Of a DNA stretch of 64,000 nt, positions 48,083 to 55,405 are shown in pieces. Under the pieces are notes generated by a model. That model did not search any database, had not been told where the DNA came from, and was given only the letters and a program-made list of their open reading frames with translations. Numbering within the stretch: position 1 is the first letter of the stretch; every line of letters starts with the position of its first letter. The translations under genes were made by a program, and so were the position numbers. This DNA comes from JANLYC01 sp963815445 (GTDB taxonomy: Bacteria; Actinomycetota; Actinomycetes; Propionibacteriales; Nocardioidaceae): assembly GCA_963815445.1 (NCBI GenBank), contig CAWFGV010000005.1:310001-374000 (forward strand), written 5' to 3'.

Positions 48083-48785
48083 CCCCATGGTCACCGGTGT
48101 CCTGGACGTGCTGCGGCGGGCAGCCTGGACGATGGCAGGCCTGACCAGTGTGTTGCTCACCATCTGGCTGGGCGCCAAGACCGCCGACACGGTGCGTCAG
48201 AGCTCCATGCCCGCCTGGACCCTGGCGCGGGCGAGCGGGTTCGCGTCGTACCTGCTCATGCTCGTGCTCGTGCTGATGGGTCTCGTGCTGTCGCACCCAA
48301 GGCTCAGCCGGGTCAGGCGTCCGCGGCGCCTGACCCAGCTGCGCATCCATGTGGCACTCGCCGTCTTCACTCTCGCCTTCACCGCCATCCACATCGTCGT
48401 CCTCGCGACGGACCCATGGGCCCACGTCGGGTGGCGTGGAGCTTTGCTTCCGCAGGCCTCGGAGTACCGGCCGGTCGCGGTCACGATGGGCGTCGTCGCG
48501 ATGTGGGCGACTGTCGTCACGGTGGTGACCGCGGCGCTCGCAGGACGTGTGTTCGGCCGTATCTGGTGGGCGGTCCACAAGGCCGCCGCCACGATCTTCG
48601 TGCTGGTCTGGGTGCACGGTCTGTACGCCGGGTCGGACAGCCCGACCACCCTGTGGTTCTACCTCGTGACCGGCGCCATGGTGCTCGGGCTCGCGTTGAG
48701 CCGCTACAGCTCCAAGACGCCGGCCGACCTGCACGCCGAGATCTCGGCGGCTCAGACCCCTGTCTTCGAACGATCCCGCACGTGA
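48075..48785 (+). CDS. Ferric reductase-like transmembrane haem protein
   Basis: A 236-residue membrane protein with about six helices. Two histidine pairs sit in adjacent helices: His92/His106 (RIHVALAVFTLAFTAIHIVV) and His168/His181 (WAVHKAAATIFVLVWVHG). Spacings of 13-14 are those of the bis-haem core of ferric reductase/NOX/YedZ-type membrane cytochromes, so it probably carries electrons across the membrane. It lacks the C-terminal FAD/NAD domain of full ferric reductases; the next gene may supply it. Start overlaps the apbE stop; stop overlaps the following GTG. Confidence 0.85.
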   Translation: MSSPMVTGVLDVLRRAAWTMAGLTSVLLTIWLGAKTADTVRQSSMPAWTLARASGFASYLLMLVLVLMGLVLSHPRLSRVRRPRRLTQLRIHVALAVFTLAFTAIHIVVLATDPWAHVGWRGALLPQASEYRPVAVTMGVVAMWATVVTVVTAALAGRVFGRIWWAVHKAAATIFVLVWVHGLYAGSDSPTTLWFYLVTGAMVLGLALSRYSSKTPADLHAEISAAQTPVFERSRT

Positions 48786-50107
48786 CCACGATCAGCCGGA
48801 CGGCAATGGGCGAGAGTGACTCCGGCCGCTACGAGGCGCAGACCGGTCTCCTGCCGGGGCTCGTCTACGTCGCGCGCAGCGGTCCGGCACACCCGGTGCC
48901 GGGATCACCCTTCTTCGAAACGGAGCCGTGGCACCTCCACCACGCTCGGACCGGCGCGCGGTTTCGAGGCGGCGCCTGGCTGGTCCAGGCGGTGGCGGCG
49001 GCCCAGATCACGGGGTATGGCGGTGGGCACTTCCCGACAGCGGCGAAATGGCGGTGGGCACTGTCACAGCGCGGCCCTGTCACCGTGGTCGCCAACGGGG
49101 CCGAGAGCGAGCCGCTGAGCGCGAAGGACTCGACGCTGCTCCGGCTGCGGCCGCATCTGGTCCTCGACGGGTTGGTCGGCGTGGCCGAGGCGTTGGGCGC
49201 CGAGCGAGCGGTGGTGTGGCTGCACGGGGCGGATGCGGTGCCGCACGGAATCGTCGTGTCGGCAGTCGAAGAACGCCGGCGGCTCGGGCTGGACGAGATC
49301 GACATAGAGGTCATGACCGCTCCGGACAGCTACCTGTCCGGGCAGTCCAGCGCGATCGCGCAGGGGATCCATGGGGCACCCGCGATCCCCACCTTTCGGG
49401 GCTTCACAGTCGACAGCACCGAGGGAGAGCCGGTCACGGTCGTCCACAACGTGGAGACGCTCGCCCGCGTCGCCCAGATCGCGGTCGAGGCGGCGGCGAC
49501 GGGAGGCACGCAGGCGGCCGTCCCGCGGACGACCATGTTGACCGTGCTGACCCCGATCGACCGTCGGGTCGTCGAACTGCCGCGCCACCTCACCATGCGT
49601 GAGGCCGTCGAGTACACGACCGGCCAGAGCCCAACCGAATCGACGGGTGTCCTGCTCGGCGGTTTCGGCGGGATGTGGGCTCGCTGGGACGACATCGCTC
49701 ACCTGCGGATCGATGAGCCCGCCCTGCGGCGGTCCGGTCTGTCCCTGGGTGCAGGCATCGTCGCGCCCCTGTGGGGCGAAACCTGCGGCATTGCTGAGAC
49801 TGCGGTGATCCTCGACTACCTCGCCCGCGCGTCGGCCGGCCAGTGCGGCCCTTGTCTCTTCGGACTTCCGGCGCTGGCAGCGAGCATGGCGAAGCTCCGC
49901 GTCGGCGCGGGAAGGCGATCCGAGCTGCGCCGGCTACCGGGGCATGTCGCGGCCGTCGACGGGCGCGGCGCCTGCCACCACCCGGACGGTGCTGCGCGCC
50001 TCGTCCGGACGGCGGTCGACACCTTTCGCCAGGACGTGTGGGTGCACAGCTCCGGCCACCCCTGCCAGCGGGCCGGCTCGACGACGTTTCCGGTTCCGGA
50101 GGCCTGA
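48782..50107 (+). CDS. NuoF-like NADH dehydrogenase (FMN/Fe-S) subunit
   Basis: A 441-residue protein resembling the 51-kDa subunit of complex I. The FMN/NADH site is present as ITGYGGGHFPTAAKW and NGAESEPLSAKDSTLL, and the SLBB-like and Fe-S domains follow. The cluster motif is unusual: where NuoF has S-C-G-x-C-x-P-C, this protein reads SAGQCGPC, with Ala352 replacing the first Cys. Remaining cysteines are Cys335 (GETCGIAET), Cys355, Cys358 and Cys398. It is not next to other complex I genes but to a membrane cytochrome and ferredoxin, which suggests NAD(P)H oxidation feeding that chain. The GTG overlaps the upstream stop. Confidence 0.85.
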   Translation: MTTISRTAMGESDSGRYEAQTGLLPGLVYVARSGPAHPVPGSPFFETEPWHLHHARTGARFRGGAWLVQAVAAAQITGYGGGHFPTAAKWRWALSQRGPVTVVANGAESEPLSAKDSTLLRLRPHLVLDGLVGVAEALGAERAVVWLHGADAVPHGIVVSAVEERRRLGLDEIDIEVMTAPDSYLSGQSSAIAQGIHGAPAIPTFRGFTVDSTEGEPVTVVHNVETLARVAQIAVEAAATGGTQAAVPRTTMLTVLTPIDRRVVELPRHLTMREAVEYTTGQSPTESTGVLLGGFGGMWARWDDIAHLRIDEPALRRSGLSLGAGIVAPLWGETCGIAETAVILDYLARASAGQCGPCLFGLPALAASMAKLRVGAGRRSELRRLPGHVAAVDGRGACHHPDGAARLVRTAVDTFRQDVWVHSSGHPCQRAGSTTFPVPEA

Positions 50108-50142
50108 CATGAGCTTCATCGGAGCATCCGACCGGCTCCCGA

Positions 50143-50346
50143 TTGCGGGTCAACCCGATCGCCTGCGAGGCCGTCGGACTCTGTTCACACGTGGCCCCGG
50201 AGCTCGTCGTGCTCGACACGTGGGGTTACCCGATCCTCTCCGACCAGGCCCTGACCAAGGGCGACCAGCGGGTGGCCCGGCGCGCTGTGCGGAGCTGTCC
50301 ACACCGCGCCCTGGCAGTGGTCCAGGACAGCCAGCCCTCCCGCTGA
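50143..50346 (+). CDS. Small ferredoxin, start or frame uncertain
   Basis: A ferredoxin of about 67 residues: RVNPIACEAVGLCSHVAPEL and VRSCPHRALAV give Cys8, Cys14 and Cys51. The middle cysteine of the CxxCxxC motif is replaced (Val11), the pattern of single [3Fe-4S] (or altered [4Fe-4S]) ferredoxins. The only start in this frame is TTG at 50143 with no good ribosome site. An ATG at 50109, one base after the NuoF-like stop, gives MSFIGASDRL in another frame; dropping one C of CTCCC near 50138 would join them. So this is either a weakly started gene or one with a single-base error. Confidence 0.7.
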   Translation: MRVNPIACEAVGLCSHVAPELVVLDTWGYPILSDQALTKGDQRVARRAVRSCPHRALAVVQDSQPSR

Positions 50347-50377
50347 GGTGTCCAGCCGGCGCGGGCGAGGCCTGCTC

Positions 50378-50383
50378 TAGGGT
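50378..50383 (+). promoter_or_regulatory. Candidate -10 box for the 2-hydroxyacid dehydrogenase
   Basis: TAGGGT ends seven bases before the GTG at 50391. Confidence 0.38.
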
Positions 50384-50390
50384 CGGGTGC

Positions 50391-51296
50391 GTGAAGGTCT
50401 TCCTGCCGTTTGCCGAGACCGAGCTCGGGCTGCCGGACGACGTTGCGATGATGTTCGACTTCGAGTACGCCGATGCCACCGAGCACTGGCCGGACTCCTT
50501 CGTCGACTGTGAGTTCTACGTGCCGTCGTACCGTTTCAGCCGCCAGGTCGTGACCGTGATCCCGACCATGCCGAAGCTGCAGGTCATCCAGACGCTGACC
50601 GCTGGGGTCGAGCACGTGCTGCCGCACGTGCCTGAAGGCGTGACCGTCTGCAATGCCGCCGGCGTTCACGACGCGGCGACGTCGGAGCTGGCCGTCGGCC
50701 TCATGATCGGGGCACAACGCCGCCTTGCCGAGCTGGTCCGCGCCCAGGACGAACACGTGTGGGACAGCCAGATGGGGGGTGCCGTTGCGGACCGCAACGT
50801 GCTGGTCATCGGCGCGGGCAACATCGGGCGCGCCATCGAGCGACGGCTCTCCGGTTTCGAGTGCGCCACCACGCTGGTCGGCCGCACGGCCCGGCAGGGA
50901 GTCCGGGCGATGTCGGAACTGCCCGCTCTGCTGCCGGGGGCCGATGTCGTCGTGCTGATCGTTCCGCTCACCGACGAGACCCGGGGACTCGTCGACCGCG
51001 AGTTCCTGGCGGGCATGAAGGACGGTGCGCTCCTGGTGAACGTCGCACGCGGGGCCATCGTCGTGACCGACGACCTGCTGGCCGAGGTCACCACGGGTCG
51101 GCTGCGCGCTGCTCTGGACGTGACCGACCCCGAACCGCTGCCGCCTGAGCACCCCCTGTGGGATGCGCCAGGGGTGGTCGTGACGCCCCACGTCGGCGGA
51201 GCCTCGGACGCGATGTGGCCGCGGTCCTACCGGTTGGTTGCCGAGCAGCTGCGCCGCATCACGCGGGGTGAGCCGCTCCTGAACGTGGTCACGTGA
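50391..51296 (+). CDS. D-isomer-specific 2-hydroxyacid dehydrogenase
   Basis: A 301-residue NAD(P)-dependent oxidoreductase. The dinucleotide fold has VLVIGAGNIGRAIERRL; catalytic Arg is in LVNVARGAIV, Glu in DPEPLPPEHPLW and His in VTPHVGGASDAM. The N-terminal substrate domain is short compared with phosphoglycerate dehydrogenase, and there is no regulatory domain, so glyoxylate/hydroxypyruvate-type substrates are likelier. Its last eight bases overlap the convergent PadR gene inside a perfect 10-bp palindrome, GTCACGTGAC. Confidence 0.88.
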   Translation: MKVFLPFAETELGLPDDVAMMFDFEYADATEHWPDSFVDCEFYVPSYRFSRQVVTVIPTMPKLQVIQTLTAGVEHVLPHVPEGVTVCNAAGVHDAATSELAVGLMIGAQRRLAELVRAQDEHVWDSQMGGAVADRNVLVIGAGNIGRAIERRLSGFECATTLVGRTARQGVRAMSELPALLPGADVVVLIVPLTDETRGLVDREFLAGMKDGALLVNVARGAIVVTDDLLAEVTTGRLRAALDVTDPEPLPPEHPLWDAPGVVVTPHVGGASDAMWPRSYRLVAEQLRRITRGEPLLNVVT

Positions 51297-51864
51297 CGCC
51301 GTTGCGCAACCTGCTGACGAGGTCCGTGACGATCGCACGCTCGGAGTCGTAGTAGTCCAGCCCCCAGTCGGCGACCAGCCGGGGGAAGCGATGCGATGCG
51401 CGAGCCGGGTCGGTGTCGGTACCCAGCGAGGCGCGCACCTCCTGGAGCTCCTCGCGTCGTGAGGCGAGCTCGGCCAGGTAGTCCTCGAGCATGGCCAGTG
51501 ACTGTTCGGCGTCGACGAGATGCCCGAGCAGCAGGCGAAGCGCAACAGGGTGCTTGAGCACCGGGAACTCGGCCCGGGTGTGACTCAACCATGCCGTGAG
51601 ATCCTGCCGACCGCGAGCGGTGATGCGATATCGACGGCTTCGACGGATCGGGGCAGACTCGTCATCGCGCGCGCTGACCAACCCGTGTTCGGCCAGGCGG
51701 CCGAGCTCGGTGTAGACCTGGCTCATCGCGGGCGAGGACCAGTAGAACCGCAGCGTGCGGTCCGCCCGCTGCTTGAGCTCGTACCCCGTCAGGTCGTCGC
51801 CGAGCGTCAGCAGCCCGAGGAGGGCGTACGACGTCGTCGGCAGCGCCGGAGGGTCTTGACTCAT
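51289..51864 (-). CDS. PadR family transcriptional regulator
   Basis: A 191-residue regulator. The winged helix begins SYALLGLLTLGDDLTGYELKQ and includes SQVYTELGRLAEHGLVSARD with the wing RRYRITARGRQDLTAWL. The C-terminal half is a helical dimerisation domain with a coiled coil (LEDYLAELASRREELQEVR). A -10-like TACACT is on this strand at 51879-51874. It is divergent from the propeller protein gene at 51966, and the shared gap carries an inverted repeat, so it probably regulates itself and that gene. Confidence 0.88.
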   Translation of the reverse strand: MSQDPPALPTTSYALLGLLTLGDDLTGYELKQRADRTLRFYWSSPAMSQVYTELGRLAEHGLVSARDDESAPIRRSRRYRITARGRQDLTAWLSHTRAEFPVLKHPVALRLLLGHLVDAEQSLAMLEDYLAELASRREELQEVRASLGTDTDPARASHRFPRLVADWGLDYYDSERAIVTDLVSRLRNGVT

Positions 51865-51882
51865 GATGGGGGAAGTGTACTG

Positions 51883-51895
51883 TTCCTAACAGGAA
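51883..51895. promoter_or_regulatory. Inverted repeat between padR and the divergent gene
   Basis: TTCCT and AGGAA flank AAC, next to the padR -10 candidate. It is a reasonable autoregulatory operator for the PadR protein. Confidence 0.42.
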
Positions 51896-51965
51896 TAGCG
51901 ACTCCGTCAACACCAGCACCGTCCGGGACGACGGTCTCGCCGTCGACGCAAGGAGGAAGCCCGCG

Positions 51966-53060
51966 ATGGCCCGACAGGCCCTGATTCTCATCGGCACCCG
52001 CAAGGGTCTCTGGATCGCCAAGAGCGACGAAGATCGCGTCGCCTGGAGCCTGCAGGGTCCGGACGAGCTTCGCAGTGAGGTTCATGCCGTTTCGGTCGCG
52101 CCCGGCGAGGGCGGTCCGAGGCTGTTCATGGCGAGCAGACACTGGCACTGGGGCCCGCAGATCCTCCACTCGGACGACCTCGGTCAGACCTGGGACCGCG
52201 GTGTCGATGGAGCCATCCGTTTCCCCGAGGACACCGGACGCACGCTCGAGGCCGTCTGGGCGATCGCTCCTTCGCCCACGGAGCCCGGCGTCGTATGGGC
52301 AGGGACCGAGCCGTCGGCACTGTTCCGATCCACCGACAGCGGTGAGTCGTTCTCGATGGTGCGGCCTCTCTGGGATCACCCGCATCGCGAGGAATGGGGC
52401 GCCGGATTCGGCGGCCAGGCGATCCACACCGTGCTCCCACACCCCGACGACCCACAGCAGGTGACCGTGGCGATGTCGACCGGCGGCGTCTACCGGACCG
52501 CCGATGGGGGCAGCTCCTGGGCACCAGCCAATCAGGGAATCTCGGCCGGTTTCATGCCCGAGGACATGCAGTATCCCGAGTTCGGCCAGTGCGTGCACAA
52601 AGTTGCCCGCGACGCATCCGATCCGAATCGGTTGTTTGCGCAGAACCACGGCGGCGTCTTCCGAAGCGACGACGGCGCGGACTCCTGGCAGTCGATCGCC
52701 GATGGCCTCCCGAGCGACTTCGGGTTCCCGGTAGTGGCACATCCGCGGAGCTCCGGAACCGTCTACCTGTTCCCGCTCGAAGGGGCAGACGGACGGTTCC
52801 CGCCTGATGGGACATGCCGCGTCTGGCGTTCAAGCGACGCCGGGGAGACCTGGGACGAGCTCTCCAAAGGGCTGCCGGACGGCGGCTTCTACTCCGGTGT
52901 CATGCGCGACGCGATGTGTGTCGATCAGGGCGACCCGGCCGGTGTCTACTTCGGCAGCCGCGACGGGTCGGTCTTCGCCAGCAACGACGAGGGGGACTCG
53001 TGGCGGGCCGTGGCTGAGCATCTTCCGGACGTGCTCTGCGTCCGGGCTGCGGTCATCTGA
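51966..53060 (+). CDS. Asp-box (BNR) beta-propeller protein
   Basis: A 364-residue protein with six Asp-box motifs (S-x-D-x-G-x-[TS]-W pattern): HSDDLGQTW, STDSGESF, TADGGSSW, SDDGADSW, SSDAGETW and SNDEGDSW, giving a seven- or six-blade propeller as in sialidases and VPS10-type proteins. There is no signal peptide, so it should be cytoplasmic. The sialidase FRIP motif and catalytic Tyr/Glu set are not evident, so glycosidase activity is doubtful. AAGGAGG precedes the ATG. It is probably controlled by the divergent PadR protein. Confidence 0.82.
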   Translation: MARQALILIGTRKGLWIAKSDEDRVAWSLQGPDELRSEVHAVSVAPGEGGPRLFMASRHWHWGPQILHSDDLGQTWDRGVDGAIRFPEDTGRTLEAVWAIAPSPTEPGVVWAGTEPSALFRSTDSGESFSMVRPLWDHPHREEWGAGFGGQAIHTVLPHPDDPQQVTVAMSTGGVYRTADGGSSWAPANQGISAGFMPEDMQYPEFGQCVHKVARDASDPNRLFAQNHGGVFRSDDGADSWQSIADGLPSDFGFPVVAHPRSSGTVYLFPLEGADGRFPPDGTCRVWRSSDAGETWDELSKGLPDGGFYSGVMRDAMCVDQGDPAGVYFGSRDGSVFASNDEGDSWRAVAEHLPDVLCVRAAVI

Positions 53061-53091
53061 GACCCTGGCCCGAGATTCCCGCACGGCGGCG

Positions 53092-53097
53092 TAGGCT
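53092..53097 (+). promoter_or_regulatory. Candidate -10 box for ilvD
   Basis: TAGGCT ends six bases before the ilvD ATG at 53104. Confidence 0.4.
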
Positions 53098-53103
53098 CCC
53101 AGC

Positions 53104-54798
53104 ATGCCTGCGGAGAGCGCTGACAAGCCCGACATCAAACCGCGCAGCCGTGTCGTCACCGACGGTCTGGAGGCCACCGCCTCGCGCGGGATGCTGCGGG
53201 CGGTGGGCATGGGTGACGACGACTTCGCGAAGCCACAGATCGGTGTCGCCTCGTCCTGGAACGAGATCACGCCGTGCAACCTGTCCCTGAGCCGACTTGC
53301 TCAGGCCGTGAAGCAGGGCGTACACGCCGCCGGCGGCTACCCACTCGAGTTCGGCACGATCTCGGTCTCTGACGGGATCTCGATGGGGCACGAAGGCATG
53401 CACTTCTCGCTGGTCTCGCGGGAGGTGATCGCAGACTCGGTCGAGACGGTGATGATGGCGGACCGGCTGGACGGGTCCGTGCTGCTTGCGGGCTGCGACA
53501 AGAGCCTGCCCGGCATGCTGATGGCCGCCGCGCGCCTCGACCTCGCCGCGGTATTCCTGTACGCAGGCTCGATCATGCCCGGACGTGTCGGTGACAGGGA
53601 TGTCACCATCATCGACGCATTCGAAGCAGTCGGGGCCTGCCGAGCAGGGCTCATCGACCGAGCCGAGGTCGACCGTATAGAGCGGGCCATCTGCCCCGGA
53701 GAAGGTGCGTGCGGGGGGATGTACACCGCCAACACGATGGCCTCGGTTGCTGAGGCCATCGGGATGTCGCTGCCCGGCTCGGCCGCGCCACCGGCCGTGG
53801 ATCGTCGCCGCGATGGTTTCGCGCACAAGTCCGGTGCTGCCGTCGTCGACTTGCTCCGACAGGGCATCACGGCCCGCCAGGTCATGACCAAGCCGGCGTT
53901 CGAGAACGCGATCGCGATCGTGATGGCGCTCGGCGGCTCCACGAACGCCGTCCTGCACCTGCTCGCGATCGCGCGCGAGGCGGAGGTCGACCTGACGCTC
54001 GACGACTTCAACCGCATCGGTGACAAGGTCCCGCACCTCGGAGACCTCAAGCCGTTCGGCCGTTTCGTGATGAATGACGTGGACCGGGTCGGCGGCATCC
54101 CGGTCGTGATGAAGGCCCTGCTCGAAGCCGGCCTCCTCAACGGCGACTGCCTCACCGTGACCGGCAAGACGATGGCGGAGAACCTCGAATCGCTCGCGCC
54201 TCCCGACGTGGACGGCACGATCATCCGCGAGCTGGCCAGGCCGATCCACTCCTCCGGAGGTCTGACGATCCTGCGCGGCTCGTTGGCGCCGGACGGTGCC
54301 GTCGTCAAGACCGCCGGGATCGAGGGCGACGTGTTCGAGGGGACGGCTCGTGTCTTCGACGGTGAGCGTGCGGCGCTCGATGCGCTTGCCGAGGGAGTGA
54401 TCGTCGCGGGAGACGCGGTGGTGATCCGTTACGAGGGGCCCAAGGGCGGTCCAGGGATGCGGGAGATGCTCGCCATCACCGGCGCGATCAAGGGGGCCGG
54501 TCTCGGCAAGGACGTGCTCCTGCTGACCGATGGCCGCTTCTCGGGCGGGACGACCGGACCCTGCGTCGGCCACGTCGCCCCCGAGGCGGTCGATGCCGGC
54601 CCGATCGCCTTCGTCCGTGACGGTGACCGGGTGCGGCTCGATGTGAGAGGGCGCCGTCTCGAGCTGCTCGTCGACGAGGCAGAGCTGGCGTCCCGGCAGC
54701 AGGGATGGGAGCCGCTCCCGGCGAAGTACACGACCGGGGTCCTGGCGAAGTATCGCAAGCTTGTCCAGTCTGCCGCCGTCGGCGCCGTCTGCGGCTGA
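53104..54798 (+). CDS. ilvD: Dihydroxy-acid dehydratase
   Basis: A 564-residue Fe-S enzyme converting dihydroxy acids to 2-keto acids, the third common step of valine and isoleucine synthesis. The three cluster cysteines are in NEITPCNLSLS, LAGCDKSLPGMLMA and GEGACGGMYTANTM. The C-terminal domain keeps GPKGGPGMREML and LTDGRFSGGTTGPCVGHV. Unlike in many bacteria, it is near but not inside the ilvBNC unit, which starts 1.9 kb downstream after two unrelated genes. The start follows a -10 box by six bases. Confidence 0.96.
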   Translation: MPAESADKPDIKPRSRVVTDGLEATASRGMLRAVGMGDDDFAKPQIGVASSWNEITPCNLSLSRLAQAVKQGVHAAGGYPLEFGTISVSDGISMGHEGMHFSLVSREVIADSVETVMMADRLDGSVLLAGCDKSLPGMLMAAARLDLAAVFLYAGSIMPGRVGDRDVTIIDAFEAVGACRAGLIDRAEVDRIERAICPGEGACGGMYTANTMASVAEAIGMSLPGSAAPPAVDRRRDGFAHKSGAAVVDLLRQGITARQVMTKPAFENAIAIVMALGGSTNAVLHLLAIAREAEVDLTLDDFNRIGDKVPHLGDLKPFGRFVMNDVDRVGGIPVVMKALLEAGLLNGDCLTVTGKTMAENLESLAPPDVDGTIIRELARPIHSSGGLTILRGSLAPDGAVVKTAGIEGDVFEGTARVFDGERAALDALAEGVIVAGDAVVIRYEGPKGGPGMREMLAITGAIKGAGLGKDVLLLTDGRFSGGTTGPCVGHVAPEAVDAGPIAFVRDGDRVRLDVRGRRLELLVDEAELASRQQGWEPLPAKYTTGVLAKYRKLVQSAAVGAVCG

Positions 54799-54817
54799 CC
54801 CGGTTCCGAGGCTGCCC

Positions 54818-55405
54818 ATGGGAAAGACGCACGAGCGCATCGATGATCGGCTGCGCGCGTTCATCGAGCAGCAACACGTCTGTTTCGTCGCGACCGCACC
54901 GAGCGGCAGCGGCGGTCACATCAACCTGTCCCCCAAGGGAATCGACGGCACGTTCGTCGTGCTGGACGACCGCACGGTTGCCTACCTCGACATCACGGCG
55001 AGCGGGGCCGAGACGATCGCCCACCTGCGGGAAAACGGACGCATCACCGTGCTGTTCTGCTCGTTCGACGGCCCGCCGAACATCGTGCGGCTGCACGGGC
55101 GAGGTCGGTTCGTCACCTTGTATGACGACGGGTTCGCACCCCTGCTGGAGTACTTCACCGAGACCCGGGGAGCTCGCGCCGTGGTCGTGGTCGAGGTGGA
55201 CCGCGTGTCGGACTCCTGCGGCTACGGTGTACCGCTGCTCGACTACGTCGGGGAGCGCGATCTCCTGCCCGCCCACATGGATCGCAAGGGTCCAGAGGGG
55301 CAGGTCGAATACCGTCGAAAGAAGAACGTGCGATCCATCGACGGCTTGCCGGCCTTCGACTTCGACGCCGCTGAGGGGGGCTCAGGCCCTACAGTCGCGC
55401 CATGA
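54818..55405 (+). CDS. Pyridoxamine 5'-phosphate oxidase-family flavin protein
   Basis: A 195-residue split-barrel protein. I use the ATG giving MGKTHERIDDRLRAFIEQQ, 19 bases after ilvD with a CCGAGG site; an upstream alternative lies inside ilvD. Typical segments are CFVATAPSGSGGHINLSPKG, AYLDITASGAETIAHLREN, ITVLFCSFDGPPNIVRLHG and a C-terminal SCGYGVPLLDYVGERDLL. Relatives bind FMN, F420 or haem. Its function is unknown. Its stop overlaps the next ATG. Confidence 0.82.
   Translation: MGKTHERIDDRLRAFIEQQHVCFVATAPSGSGGHINLSPKGIDGTFVVLDDRTVAYLDITASGAETIAHLRENGRITVLFCSFDGPPNIVRLHGRGRFVTLYDDGFAPLLEYFTETRGARAVVVVEVDRVSDSCGYGVPLLDYVGERDLLPAHMDRKGPEGQVEYRRKKNVRSIDGLPAFDFDAAEGGSGPTVAP
55390..55395 (+). 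promoter_or_regulatory. Candidate -10 box for the secreted protein gene
   Basis: TACAGT, inside the preceding coding region, ends six bases before the ATG at 55402. The gene may therefore be expressed separately as well as by read-through. Confidence 0.35.

Noticed and set aside
51288..51297. GTCACGTGAC as a regulatory operator
   Set aside because: It lies in the overlapping 3' ends of two convergent genes, far from any promoter; a 10-bp palindrome there is likely incidental.
53053..54864. Long antisense frame across ilvD
   Set aside because: Composition is a reflection of ilvD codon bias; no domains, no ribosome site.
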